Under the pieces are notes generated by a model that worked only from the letters and a program-made list of their open reading frames with translations, searched no databases and was not told where the DNA came from. The position numbers were made by a program, and so were the translations under genes. DNA of 64,000 nt, from positions 26,706 through 90,705 of the forward strand of contig JAPLDT010000099.1 of assembly GCA_026391315.1 (NCBI GenBank). Reading direction: 5' to 3'. This DNA comes from Bacteroidia bacterium. GTDB taxonomy: Bacteria; Bacteroidota; Bacteroidia; Bacteroidales; Prolixibacteraceae. Positions 19,801 through 28,509 of this stretch are shown here, in pieces; the stretch's first letter is position 1; each line of letters opens with the position of its first letter.

Positions 19801-20032
19801 CTGGTTGGTAAAAGGAGGGTTTTTCAAGATCCAGAACGTCGAACTGTCCTATACCCTGCCGGGAAACTCTTTAAAGATTATTGGCGCCAGGGGTACAAAA
19901 TTCTTTGTACGCGGAGCTAATCTTCTCACCATTTCGAAGATCAAAGATGTTGATCCCGAGTCAATCGATTCCGGTGTAGAGACCTATCCTTTGTTCAAGA
20001 CCTATTCGGTCGGAATTAAATTAACCTTTTAA
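16856..20032 (+). CDS. SusC-like TonB-dependent transporter with divergent N-terminus (second pair)
   Basis: The ORF track begins at a TTG at 16835, inside the previous gene; the ATG at 16856, followed by a hydrophobic signal (GMMLLCIVMAVSLSAQ), is the better start. A carboxypeptidase-regulatory-like domain (LKVTDENGNAFPKAQV) leads to the plug (VESVTIVKDIADKAMFGPSAANGI) and a barrel ending FKTYSVGIKLTF. The usual DEVVVxGYG segment is missing; LVPLPFFEMKKRETTGS stands in its place. The plug lacks several of the usual glycine-rich turns, so energy coupling may use a non-standard TonB contact. It is paired with the SusD gene 12 nt downstream. Confidence 0.92.
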   Translation: MSIMRYHNIFLKYRTIGMMLLCIVMAVSLSAQDQKVSKKVKLINVTLKVTDENGNAFPKAQVIVGEGVIHDETDDMGSFTYKGYPDDFVTVSANGYEKSVALAEELAKNGTVRLVRSKLQMTEDDLVPLPFFEMKKRETTGSSDILTSSQLERYPSTDFRNSMTGLGTGVEVREMNGAPGISAEEFTSRNGFSAKMNVYARQMNMMYIIDDVPTDITEMPLDPNEVESVTIVKDIADKAMFGPSAANGIIFVKTKRGKSNERVLNANVEYGTSVIDRFPGWVNGGEYATLNNLARTNEGLTPRYLDTDVSAYAKNNAYDYYHPSVDYRSMMLKNSMSYTRMNLSSSGGNDRVQYFAYLGYNGEGDIYKIGPTADYNRLNARSNIDIKINDFIKVQFNFFGGLSFRRSPNYGYNVNYTNQDAGTNLVLTGIEFPSVLNDITTTPPVAFPVYAAPYDPASGNPPYYGVSSNYSQNPIGNLTANGYYTESGRTGAATTALEFDMRSILPGLKSKSYLAFDAFNQLRVGKAQNYYAYIATPSKTAAGADTILLAKAHDGTQMDDQVLLNEYYYQQMAVYENLSYVKKWDKNDLQLSATYFISKIARSKTEEPQRLQNGVLTGKYTWNDKFIFNGVVNYGGTSAFDRGHRYKFFPSGGFAWVVSEEKFMKNIKSIDYLKLRVQGGILGYESFLAPFSYRDRWNNNNNGTLFGPASTNQWFGNTTETLVYRVSPNRTGNPDITWELRKEFSAGLDGLFFGEKLALELTYYNNLRDGVISQVSSRAPNIAGVSSALPRFNFNKYRYTGIEFGIQYTDKFGKFEYTIGGNGAIQNSKVEKYDEPQYRNAYQIRTGTALDLIMGQTYIGKFATDAEALVVPQLYDQTLHAGDLKYKDNNGDGFIDDSDASPIGHGTPRLFYSANLKLDYKGFELYVMGTGRALYDIMLANQYYWNGWGDNTYSTFVRDNIGGAYPRLTYNKVNNNFVGSNFWLVKGGFFKIQNVELSYTLPGNSLKIIGARGTKFFVRGANLLTISKIKDVDPESIDSGVETYPLFKTYSVGIKLTF

Positions 20033-20044
20033 TTGAAAACCATT

Positions 20045-21853
20045 ATGAAGACAAAAATAATTTTACTATTAGGAGGTATACTGGCAGTGTTCGGATACAG
20101 TTCATGTACGAAGTACCTGGATGCCTACCCCAACGGCGACAAGTCGTCAGAAGAGATCTTCCAGTACCAGGATATGGTGCAGGGGCTAGTTGGGCAATGT
20201 TATGACAATATGCCAAGAAGTTATAACGACAATGAAGGTGTCCAACTCGATTGGGCCACAGATGATGCTGTTTCTACCAGTCCGACCCAGGCAACCAGAC
20301 GTTTGGCTGTTGGCTCGCTAACAACAGGAAGTGACCCGTTCTCAACCTACTGGACCCGCGATTACAACTCCATCAAGCTAGTTAACATGTTTCTGAAAGA
20401 CCGGCGTGGTTTCAATACCAAATTTATCGTAACAGCCCGCTGGGACAGTTTGGTACGTTACCGCCTGCAGGGTGAAGCCTTTGCACTGCGTGCCTGGTTT
20501 CACTGGGATCTGCTTCAAAAATTTGCCGGAAAAGGTATCAACGGTGGTAAGATGCTTGGAATACCATTGGTTCTTGAACCAATCGACATCACCAAAGAAG
20601 TCAACCTGCCGCGCAATACCTACGATGAGTGTGTGAAACAGATTATTGCGGATTGCGACTCGGCATACAAATATCTTCCGATTGCACACCGCGACTTCCT
20701 TGTTCCAAATGCCTCTGACCGCGTATATGCCGGTGGCCGCTATTGGGGTAAACTGGATGGTATCACCGCCAGGGCCATCAAATCGAATGTATATCTGACC
20801 TGGGCAAGCCCAAGGTTCAATCCGGCCAACGATGTTTCAAGGTGGGACAGCGCCGCAGCCAATGCCAAGAAGGTGATCGATTTCAAATTGAAAATTGACA
20901 ATGTATCCGGTGGTTTTAATCCGGCAAACGCCATCAACTGGTTCGATCCCAACTCTCCTGAAATAGTTTGGTCTGCGCGCTTTCAGGGTACCAACGATGC
21001 CATGGAGCGTATGTTCTATCCGGGAGGATTTCAAGGAAATGGTGTGATTGGAGCAACCCAGGAACTGGTCAACACCTTCCCGATGGCCAATGGTTATCCT
21101 ATCACGGATGCGAGAAGCAAGTACGACATTAACAATCCGTACGCCAACCGCGATCCAAGGTTCTACAGCAATATTTTCTACACCAATGTACAAGCGAAGA
21201 AGAACAATACCGGTGTCTTAATGTACACGTTTGAAAACTGGGTCAATGGCGGTAAAGATGCTGCTGGTGTCAAGCCCACCAACAGCCTTACCAACTACCA
21301 CATCAAGAAGAATGTCTACATGGGACTCAACTGGTCGGATGCATCCATAACCAGGGTATCGCATACCAAAATGTTCATCCGGTGGACTCACATGGTGCTG
21401 AACTTTGCCGAAGCGGCCAACAAGGTTGTTGGTCCCAATGATGCAAGTAAATACGGTTTGTCGGCCAAAGCAGCCATGCAATACATCAGAACCAGAAAGA
21501 CCTATGACGGTGCGACCATGTACACAGCCGCCAATGATCTCTATCTGAACGAGGTTGCCGGTGATGCCACAAAGTTTGATAATTTTGTGAAAGATGAACG
21601 AAGAATTGAGACCTGCTTCGAAGGAATGAGGTTTTACGATCTTCGCCGCTGGACAACCAGCCTTACCGAACTGAACAAATCGGTTCACATGGCAGAGATC
21701 ACAAAAAATGCCGACGGCACCACATTTTCCTACGTACTGGACAAAGAAGCAGAATCTCGTGCATACAAATCCGCATACCTGCCAATTCCTTATGTGGAAA
21801 TATTAAGGATGAGCAAACTGGAGCAGAATGAAGGCTGGGACGGTTGGAAATAA
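20045..21853 (+). CDS. SusD/RagB-like lipoprotein (second pair)
   Basis: The listed TTG start at 20033 overlaps the preceding stop region; the ATG at 20045 (MKTKIILLLGGILAVFGYSSC) gives a clean lipoprotein signal ending YSSC. The roughly 602-aa product carries the SusD N-terminal motif SSEEIFQYQDMVQGLV and the C-terminal hallmark KDERRIETCFEGMRFYDLRRW. It is the surface binding partner of the divergent SusC encoded upstream. Confidence 0.93.
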   Translation: MKTKIILLLGGILAVFGYSSCTKYLDAYPNGDKSSEEIFQYQDMVQGLVGQCYDNMPRSYNDNEGVQLDWATDDAVSTSPTQATRRLAVGSLTTGSDPFSTYWTRDYNSIKLVNMFLKDRRGFNTKFIVTARWDSLVRYRLQGEAFALRAWFHWDLLQKFAGKGINGGKMLGIPLVLEPIDITKEVNLPRNTYDECVKQIIADCDSAYKYLPIAHRDFLVPNASDRVYAGGRYWGKLDGITARAIKSNVYLTWASPRFNPANDVSRWDSAAANAKKVIDFKLKIDNVSGGFNPANAINWFDPNSPEIVWSARFQGTNDAMERMFYPGGFQGNGVIGATQELVNTFPMANGYPITDARSKYDINNPYANRDPRFYSNIFYTNVQAKKNNTGVLMYTFENWVNGGKDAAGVKPTNSLTNYHIKKNVYMGLNWSDASITRVSHTKMFIRWTHMVLNFAEAANKVVGPNDASKYGLSAKAAMQYIRTRKTYDGATMYTAANDLYLNEVAGDATKFDNFVKDERRIETCFEGMRFYDLRRWTTSLTELNKSVHMAEITKNADGTTFSYVLDKEAESRAYKSAYLPIPYVEILRMSKLEQNEGWDGWK

Positions 21854-21870
21854 TTAAATACTAGACAGAT

Positions 21871-22842
21871 ATGAAAAAGATAGGAATTGTTTTAATGCTC
21901 GTTGCAGTCATGGTATCATGCTACAACGATTACATCAGCGATTTTGATTACAATGGAATCTACTTTCCTTACCAGACGGATGTTCGCAGCTTTGTGGTTG
22001 GAGAGGGGATGAAAATTGAGATTGGCGCTGCATTGGGAGGTGTTCGCGAGAATACCAAAGACCGTCAGGTTACCTTTTCGCTCGACAACAGTCTGGCCAA
22101 TGCGGCTACACTAACACTGATGAAAGGCGGAGCCCAGTACATCAAGGATGCGGTTGCTCCTGTGACTGCGCTGACTCCCATTCCAACCAGCTATTATACC
22201 CTGAGCGACAACAGCAAAATGATCATCAAAGCTGGTCAACACATGGGCTCGGTGGTAATGAGAATCGACTCGGCTAAATTCCTGGCCGATCCGAATACCC
22301 TGTTCGCCAATTACGTGATCCCGTTTTACATGGTCAGCGCTGATGCGGATACCATCCTGTCTACCAAAAGGACAGCTGTTATTGGTCTGAAGTATGAAAA
22401 CATGCTCTTTGGAAAATACTGGCATGGAGGGGTAACTACCGTGAAAGACGCATCCGGAAATACCATTCAAACCCTTGTTTATTACACTGCGGTAAACCAG
22501 CCTGAAAACAAAGTCTGGACATTGACTACTGTGGCCCCAAACGCACTTTTGGCCAATGGGTATAGTGATCAGACCACTTCAAAAGGTGAAATGAGGTTAA
22601 CCCTGGATGGCACCAACATCACTGTTACTACCAATGCCGGGTCGACCAATGTGGTTACAGCGGATGGAGCAAGCACTTTCAATCGGGCTAAATTGCTCCA
22701 AAACAGGAAGATTCTGCTCAATTACAAGTACATCAATGCAGCCGGCAATACCTGTTATGCCAAAGACACCCTTACCTTCCGCAACCGGATCAGGGATGGC
22801 GTAAACGAATGGCAGGACGAAAATCCGGCTAATTACAAGTAA
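21871..22842 (+). CDS. DUF1735/DUF4361-type surface lipoprotein
   Basis: The 323-aa protein has a lipoprotein signal (AVMVSC) and an N-terminal BT_3987-like domain (YNGIYFPYQTDVRSFVVGEG, IEIGAALGGVRENTKDRQVTF), followed by a C-terminal lipocalin-like region starting near GKYWHGGVTTVKDASG. Such proteins are usual third members of SusCD operons and are thought to bind glycans at the surface. It is the last gene of the five-gene run, and its TAA lies inside a large bidirectional terminator. Confidence 0.85.
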   Translation: MKKIGIVLMLVAVMVSCYNDYISDFDYNGIYFPYQTDVRSFVVGEGMKIEIGAALGGVRENTKDRQVTFSLDNSLANAATLTLMKGGAQYIKDAVAPVTALTPIPTSYYTLSDNSKMIIKAGQHMGSVVMRIDSAKFLADPNTLFANYVIPFYMVSADADTILSTKRTAVIGLKYENMLFGKYWHGGVTTVKDASGNTIQTLVYYTAVNQPENKVWTLTTVAPNALLANGYSDQTTSKGEMRLTLDGTNITVTTNAGSTNVVTADGASTFNRAKLLQNRKILLNYKYINAAGNTCYAKDTLTFRNRIRDGVNEWQDENPANYK

Positions 22843-22895
22843 ATTGAACAAATAAAAAATCCGGCTGGCGCCGGATTTTTTATTTGTTCAATTTA
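22840..22895. terminator. Bidirectional terminator with perfect 26-bp arms
   Basis: The arms TAAATTGAACAAATAAAAAA+TCCGGC and their exact complement enclose the tetranucleotide TGGC. The core GC stem is flanked by A- and T-runs in both directions. The left arm includes the stop codon of the lipoprotein gene, and the right arm includes the last codons and the stop of the convergent GH5 gene. Confidence 0.92.
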
Positions 22896-23857
22896 CTTAA
22901 CTTTTCTCTGAGGTATTTTCCAGACTCAGTCAGCTGCTCAATACTCCAGCCGCCTGCAACCGGGGCCCCGGGAAGCATGATGGCCGTGGTTTCATTTTTG
23001 TCAGTCACATTCCAGGCGACCCAGCTTAGCCGGTTGCCCTCCATCCATTCTACCCATCTGTTGCTCTTTTCCAGGTTGAATTCACCATTCCCGTTCGATT
23101 CACCTACCCCCCACTCCGTCACAAATAGTGGCAAACCAAGCTTCATGGCAGCCTCAGCTTTCGCCCGAAGCTTCTCCTGGTGGTTGGGATCTGAGGCATA
23201 GAAATGGAAAGAATAAACCAGGTTGTCGAATCCCCTGATTGGATCAGCCGCCGCCACATCCACATCCTGGTCCCACTTTGGGGAACCAACCACAATGATG
23301 TTTTTCTTATCATATTGCCGGATGGTTTTGATCACTTCAACAGAATAACCTTTTACCATTTCCCAGTTTTGCCTGGCCGGTTCATTGAAGATTTCATAGA
23401 TGACATTTGGCACACCGGAATATTTCTGTGCCATCAGGGCAAAAAATGCCTTCGACTCTTCCAGATGTTTCTCGGCATTGTGGTCGTGCCAGTCTACAAG
23501 CACATAAATGCCCTCAGAGATGGCTTTATCGATCACAATGGTCATCAGCCTTAACTGTTCTTCATTGTTGGCTAAATAGCCTCCTTTGGGTTCCACTCCC
23601 ATCGATGCCCGCAACAATGAAATATGGAAATCTTTGACAAGCCAGCTTACCACTTCCGGATTGTAGTATTTTTTCCCTTGCCACAGGCTCCATGACAAGG
23701 ATATCCCCCTCAACTGCGGAGGCAAACCACCTTTACCGACCATTTGATTGCCCTCCACCTGAAGTGCACCATTCAATTCGACAGGAGATTTAGGCTGTTG
23801 AGCCATTAAGCAGGAACCACAAAGCAACATCCCCGCTGCCAGTATTGATATTTTCAT
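22880..23857 (-). CDS. Glycoside hydrolase family 5 (GH5_2-like) endo-beta-glucanase or mannanase
   Basis: The 325-aa protein has a signal peptide (LLCGSCLMAQ, possibly a lipoprotein) and a single GH5 TIM barrel. The acid/base glutamate is in YEIFNEP (E159) and the nucleophile in FVTEWGV (E248). RGISLSWSLW and VDWHDH are typical of cellulase-like GH5 members. It lies 11 nt downstream of the hybrid regulator on the same strand, so the two are likely co-transcribed. Beside a GH26 gene it probably attacks a beta-1,4-linked glucan, mannan or glucomannan; GH5 substrate specificity cannot be fixed by eye. Confidence 0.92.
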   Translation of the reverse strand: MKISILAAGMLLCGSCLMAQQPKSPVELNGALQVEGNQMVGKGGLPPQLRGISLSWSLWQGKKYYNPEVVSWLVKDFHISLLRASMGVEPKGGYLANNEEQLRLMTIVIDKAISEGIYVLVDWHDHNAEKHLEESKAFFALMAQKYSGVPNVIYEIFNEPARQNWEMVKGYSVEVIKTIRQYDKKNIIVVGSPKWDQDVDVAAADPIRGFDNLVYSFHFYASDPNHQEKLRAKAEAAMKLGLPLFVTEWGVGESNGNGEFNLEKSNRWVEWMEGNRLSWVAWNVTDKNETTAIMLPGAPVAGGWSIEQLTESGKYLREKLSKLNK

Positions 23858-23868
23858 TTTATAACTGA

Positions 23869-26800
23869 TTAATTTTTGATGTATCTTGAAGGAATGACAC
23901 CGAACTCATTTTTAAAATGCTTGCTGAAATATTTCGGATCATTGAACCCAACCTGAAATGCTATTTCCGACACATTCAGCTGGCTTTTGGAAAGCAGAAG
24001 GGCAGCCCTTTTTAACCTCATTGAACGGAGAAACTCTAAGGGTGGTTTACCAGTCAATGCCAAAATTTTCTTATAGAGCAGGGTTCTGCTCATACCCAAA
24101 TCGTGACTCATCATTTCAATTGAATATTCAGTATTGGCTATATTCTTTTCAACCAGATCAAGAACTTTGTGCATAAATAGTTCGTCCAGAGAGGTAACGG
24201 TGATATCTTTGGGTTCAATTTGCAGCTTGTTTTTGAAGACTGTCCTTAAATTGTGCCTCAAAGAAAGAATGTTGTTAATTTTAGCCTCAAGTATTTGAAA
24301 ATTAAACGGTTTTATAATGTAGTCATCCGCACCCATCTCAATTCCTTTCAGCTGTTGCTCCTCCGATGATTTGGCAGTTAAAAGGATAAGTGGAATATGG
24401 CATACACTCTTGTCCGTTTTAATTCTTTCGCACAACTCCAGGCCGTCCATTCCTGGCATCATAATATCGCTGATAATCAAATCCGGCACATATTTCAATA
24501 CCAACTCCAGGGCAGCATTACCATTCGAAGCTTCAAGAACTTCAAACTGACCATGCAAATTGTCCTTCAGATAAAAACGAAGATCATCATTATCCTCGGC
24601 AATCAGGATCACAGACCTTCCGCTTACAATGGGTTTCTGATCATTATCAATAGCTATGATCGGTCTATTCCTTATCTCTTCCAAAGGCTGTCCCAGTGCC
24701 TCGATCACCATTCCTGACGCATTTACCGCCAATTTTACCGTAAAGCAACTGCCTTTACCTATTTCGCTTTTGACGGCGATCTCCCCACCATGAAGTTTGA
24801 CAAATTCAGCGACCAGGGAGAGACCAATGCCTGTACCCTTTTCGACCAGACCCGTTGTATCCACCTGAAAAAAACGTGTGAAAATTTTATCCAGTTTGTC
24901 TTCAGGTATTCCGATCCCGGTATCAGCTACCTCAATGATCAGAACGGTTGCTGAGTCTGCGCTATTGTACGTGCTTCCATTCGTTTCAACAGATAGTGTT
25001 ACAGACACCTGGCCGTTGCCGGGAGTGAATTTAAAAGCATTGGAAAGCAGATTAAAGATTATTTTTTCCAACTTATCCTTGTCAAAATAAGTATTAAGTT
25101 CCCTGATTCCGGATGTAAAGAGCAGTTTAATATGTTTTTGTTCGCTTAGGTAATTGAAGGAAAATACTGACTCTCTGATAAATGAGACAATATCACCGAA
25201 AAAAGGATCGTAATTGAACCCCTGTACTTCCATTTTTCTAAAGTCGAGCAACTGATTGACCATTTGCAGCAGCCTTCTGGCATTCTGATCAACAATCTTT
25301 AAATACTTACCCTCCGGCTTTTCATTCAAGGTCAACAACAGCTTATCCACAGGACCCATGATCAGCGTCAGAGGTGTTCTGAATTCATGGGAAATATTTG
25401 TAAAAAATTTAATTTTCAATGAGTCTATCTCATGAATATGCTGGGCCTCAATTCGTTCATGCTCGATACGTGTATTGGTTCTTTCGTTGACCAATATTAA
25501 TCGGCGTAGGAGTAGCAAGACCAGTAAAATGAAGACGGTATACGAAAGATAAGCAAGCAAACTTTTCCAGAATGGCGGGAGAACTACAATAATCATCGAG
25601 ATCTCTTTCCCTGTAGCGTTTTCATTCAGTTCTTTTACCCTAAAAGTGTATGTACCATTATTCAGGTTGGTATAGGTTGCTGAATTATTTTTCCCCGTAG
25701 TAGTAATCCACTGTTTATCAAACCCATCCAATTTATAAGAGTAAATATTTTTTTCAGGAAAAAAATAATTGAGTGCAGTAAATTCAATCGTAAAGGAATT
25801 TTCAACGTATTTTAATGCGATCTTCTCAGTATTAAAAATTGGCTTTTCTAGAAGAATCCGGTTGTTGTATTTCTGTCCGTAATCAATGCTTTTGTTGAAA
25901 ATCTTTAAATCCCTGAAGATCATTTTTGAGACAGAACTATCCGATTTTATTTCGTCCGGATAAAAGGCATTGAGGCCATCCGGGCCTCCAAAAAAAATCT
26001 CGCCATCTGAGGTGCAAAGGGCCGACGAACGGTTAAACTCTTTCCCCTGAAGACCATCTGTGATATCGTAGTTATGAAATTTAAAATCAAAACTGCTTTC
26101 ATTTTTAACATTTGTCAATTCCATTCTGGAAATTCCATTCTTCGAACTGATCCAAAGGTTTCGGCGCTTGTCCTCCACAATTCCGTGCACACTGTTTGAT
26201 GGCAGTCCGTCCCTGACCATAAAATGTCTAAAAGTGCCATTGTTTCTTGAGAACAGGTTAAGACCATTCTTGGTACAAATCCAGAAAAATCCTCTACTGT
26301 CTTCGAAACAGTTGATCACATTGTTGTCGCTGATAGAATTACTATCATTCTCCTGACTTTGGAAGGTTTTAAATGAATTGTTCCTGTAATTGTATGCAGA
26401 CAAACCATATTCTGTAGTTAACCACAAAATATCGAATTTGTCGCGATAGACAGAGGTAATCATGTCGTAGCAAAGGGAGCTATTTTTTGCAGTGAAGTAG
26501 TCCAATTTTCCTGTCTTTGGATTCAGACGGTTGATCCCGTTACCCCAGGTTCCAGCCCAAATATTGTTTTTCTCATCTTCACAGATTCCATAGATTCTGT
26601 CATCCGAAATCGAAGTAGTGTCTTCCGATTTATGTTTGTAAACCGTGAATTTACTGGTTATAGGATCATATTTGTTCAAACCCCCAAAATAAGTTCCGAC
26701 CCACAATTTTTTAAGGTAATCCATGTAGAGTGAAACAATGATGTTGCTACTTAAAGTATTGTTTGATAAATTATTATGAATAATTCTGGTAATTTTTTGT

Positions 26801-28059
26801 ATTTTTCGTTCCAGGTAATTGAGTCCACCTCCATCGGTACCAATCCAGATATTGCCTTTCTCATCTTCTACCAGCGCATTTACATCATTGTTGCTTATAC
26901 TATTGAGATCGCCTGACAAGTTTTTGTATATCCTAAATTTGTTGATATTCTTTTTATAATAATTAACTCCCTTTTTGGTCGTTCCAAACCAAACAATTCC
27001 ATCGTTGTCGCAGTAAACAAACGAAAGGCCATCTGATGAAAGTTTCTGCTCATCAAAAGGTTGATGTTTTAAGTTTGTGACATCCCTGGTTTTTTTGTTG
27101 AAGATAAACGCACCGCCCCCATCAGTAGCCACCCAAATTAAGCCATCAGTATTCTGGGAAATTGCCCCGATCCTTTTTAATCTGTCAGTCTCATCTGTTT
27201 TATCTTTAAAATGGTTTTCCCATCTTTCTTTGATTGTATCGAAAAAATATAGTCCAAACAAATTGCCAACCCATAGATCGTTATCAAGATCGACAAATAG
27301 TCTGGTAACACTATAGGCCAATTTGTCAGATTCGTCTGGGATTTTGAAATTTTTCATTCTCCGGCTTTGCGGGTTATATTTGATCAGATAGTCGTTTTTA
27401 GTACCTATCCACATGTTTCCGGTATGATCCTGGACTATAGAACTAATACTATTGAGAGGAGAATTACAGTTTGAGTCATCGATTAATATCCGTTGGATAG
27501 AACCGCGATTGATATCGTTATAAAAGATTCCATTGTTGGTACCAATCCAAATATTTCCATCATGATCTGTAGCCAACGCATTGATATAATAAATGTCACC
27601 GCAGTTAAACGGGGACAAAAAACGATAATCAAAATCCCTGAATTGATACGTTTGACTATTGAGGATACTAACTCCATTGGCAGTTCCAATCCAAAGGTTC
27701 CCTCTTTTATCTTCTGTAATGGCATTAATAGTGTTACTCTTTAACGAACCATTGTCAGACTTATCATTTGTAAAAACCTCAAAATCTGAACCATCAAACC
27801 TATTAAGTCCGGCATTAGTACCAAACCAAACAAATCCTTTGGAGTCGCGATAAATACAATTAATTTGATTTTGAGATAACCCGTTGTTCACATTTAAATG
27901 TGAAAATACATAACGATTTTCCTGACAAAACAGCTTGTTAACTGCCGCCTGAAATATCAAAATTAAGGACAGCGTAATTAAATATCTGCACAGTACAGAC
28001 CTTTGCGGGCTATATAATTTCAGTTTGATCCACCCGATCCTTGAAGCACATTTTCTCAC
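23869..28059 (-). CDS. Hybrid two-component system sensor-regulator (HTCS) of the polysaccharide locus
   Basis: One protein of about 1396 aa holds, in order, a signal/anchor segment, two blocks of two-component propeller repeats (many WIGT.GGL motifs), a Y_Y_Y domain (YSYKLDGFDKQW), a transmembrane helix (LLAYLSYTVFILLVLLLLRR), a histidine kinase (NISHEFRTPLTLIMG and KIIFNLLSNAFKFTP), a receiver (DIMMPGMDG) and an AraC DNA-binding domain (VSEIAFQVGFNDPKYFSKHF). The periplasmic propellers would sense an oligosaccharide and drive susCD expression. The ORF track starts at a GTG (28257) with an implausible Cys-rich leader that has no methionine; the in-frame GTG at 28059 (VRKCASRIGW...) precedes a normal hydrophobic signal and is preferred, though not proven. 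Confidence 0.93.
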   Translation of the reverse strand: MRKCASRIGWIKLKLYSPQRSVLCRYLITLSLILIFQAAVNKLFCQENRYVFSHLNVNNGLSQNQINCIYRDSKGFVWFGTNAGLNRFDGSDFEVFTNDKSDNGSLKSNTINAITEDKRGNLWIGTANGVSILNSQTYQFRDFDYRFLSPFNCGDIYYINALATDHDGNIWIGTNNGIFYNDINRGSIQRILIDDSNCNSPLNSISSIVQDHTGNMWIGTKNDYLIKYNPQSRRMKNFKIPDESDKLAYSVTRLFVDLDNDLWVGNLFGLYFFDTIKERWENHFKDKTDETDRLKRIGAISQNTDGLIWVATDGGGAFIFNKKTRDVTNLKHQPFDEQKLSSDGLSFVYCDNDGIVWFGTTKKGVNYYKKNINKFRIYKNLSGDLNSISNNDVNALVEDEKGNIWIGTDGGGLNYLERKIQKITRIIHNNLSNNTLSSNIIVSLYMDYLKKLWVGTYFGGLNKYDPITSKFTVYKHKSEDTTSISDDRIYGICEDEKNNIWAGTWGNGINRLNPKTGKLDYFTAKNSSLCYDMITSVYRDKFDILWLTTEYGLSAYNYRNNSFKTFQSQENDSNSISDNNVINCFEDSRGFFWICTKNGLNLFSRNNGTFRHFMVRDGLPSNSVHGIVEDKRRNLWISSKNGISRMELTNVKNESSFDFKFHNYDITDGLQGKEFNRSSALCTSDGEIFFGGPDGLNAFYPDEIKSDSSVSKMIFRDLKIFNKSIDYGQKYNNRILLEKPIFNTEKIALKYVENSFTIEFTALNYFFPEKNIYSYKLDGFDKQWITTTGKNNSATYTNLNNGTYTFRVKELNENATGKEISMIIVVLPPFWKSLLAYLSYTVFILLVLLLLRRLILVNERTNTRIEHERIEAQHIHEIDSLKIKFFTNISHEFRTPLTLIMGPVDKLLLTLNEKPEGKYLKIVDQNARRLLQMVNQLLDFRKMEVQGFNYDPFFGDIVSFIRESVFSFNYLSEQKHIKLLFTSGIRELNTYFDKDKLEKIIFNLLSNAFKFTPGNGQVSVTLSVETNGSTYNSADSATVLIIEVADTGIGIPEDKLDKIFTRFFQVDTTGLVEKGTGIGLSLVAEFVKLHGGEIAVKSEIGKGSCFTVKLAVNASGMVIEALGQPLEEIRNRPIIAIDNDQKPIVSGRSVILIAEDNDDLRFYLKDNLHGQFEVLEASNGNAALELVLKYVPDLIISDIMMPGMDGLELCERIKTDKSVCHIPLILLTAKSSEEQQLKGIEMGADDYIIKPFNFQILEAKINNILSLRHNLRTVFKNKLQIEPKDITVTSLDELFMHKVLDLVEKNIANTEYSIEMMSHDLGMSRTLLYKKILALTGKPPLEFLRSMRLKRAALLLSKSQLNVSEIAFQVGFNDPKYFSKHFKNEFGVIPSRYIKN

Positions 28060-28343
28060 TGTTATTAAGGGTACAAAAGTTATTGTCAGTCGGGAATACT
28101 TACGAATAAGACACCTCCAGAAATCTTTGCAAGTAAAGATATAAAAAGAATAAGCAAAGTACCCATAAAAACACTTTGTAAACAAACTATTACCTAATCT
28201 GCAACAAATGCCCCCCCATGCAGAACATTCGGTTACCCTTTCAAGAACAATCCTCACCCCTATTTGGTAGTGAAACAGGTACTTTTGTTAAAATGTTTTA
28301 ACACTTTTCTGATCAAACTACAGAAAATTTCACATTTGTTTTT
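28060..28343. promoter_or_regulatory. Regulatory region between HTCS and the third susC, with TACTTTTG element
   Basis: This divergent spacer holds a plus-strand TACTTTTG at 28280-28287, which fits the Bacteroidota -7 consensus TAnnTTTG. A matching -33 TTTG at the usual distance is not present. It would place transcription start just before the 30-codon ORF at 28344. The HTCS regulator, read outward from this region, is expected to bind here. Confidence 0.35.
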
Positions 28344-28436
28344 ATGAAGAACAAAAAACACGCTTACCTGCTCATCGAAGGTCTGATATACCTGATACTA
28401 ATTATCGCTATACTAATATTAATCAGCAACTTATGA
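28344..28436 (+). CDS. Possible 30-aa single-pass membrane peptide (not in ORF track)
   Basis: An ATG-initiated frame encodes MKNKKHAYLL followed by a continuous hydrophobic stretch (IYLILIIAILILI) and ends ISNL before TGA. A lysine-rich start plus about 18 hydrophobic residues is the look of a real small membrane protein. It lies 74 nt before the third susC and downstream of a TACTTTTG element. It could also be chance in AT-rich DNA. Confidence 0.35.
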   Translation: MKNKKHAYLLIEGLIYLILIIAILILISNL

Positions 28437-28509
28437 ATTAATGATTTTTCTATGACTAACAAAAAACTGAATTTCCAAAGACGAAGTATTAACAATTTAT
28501 CTAAAATCT

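Noticed and set aside
23204-23554. 116-aa plus-strand ORF opposite the GH5 gene
   Set aside because: Antisense shadow of a gene with intact catalytic motifs; no independent evidence.
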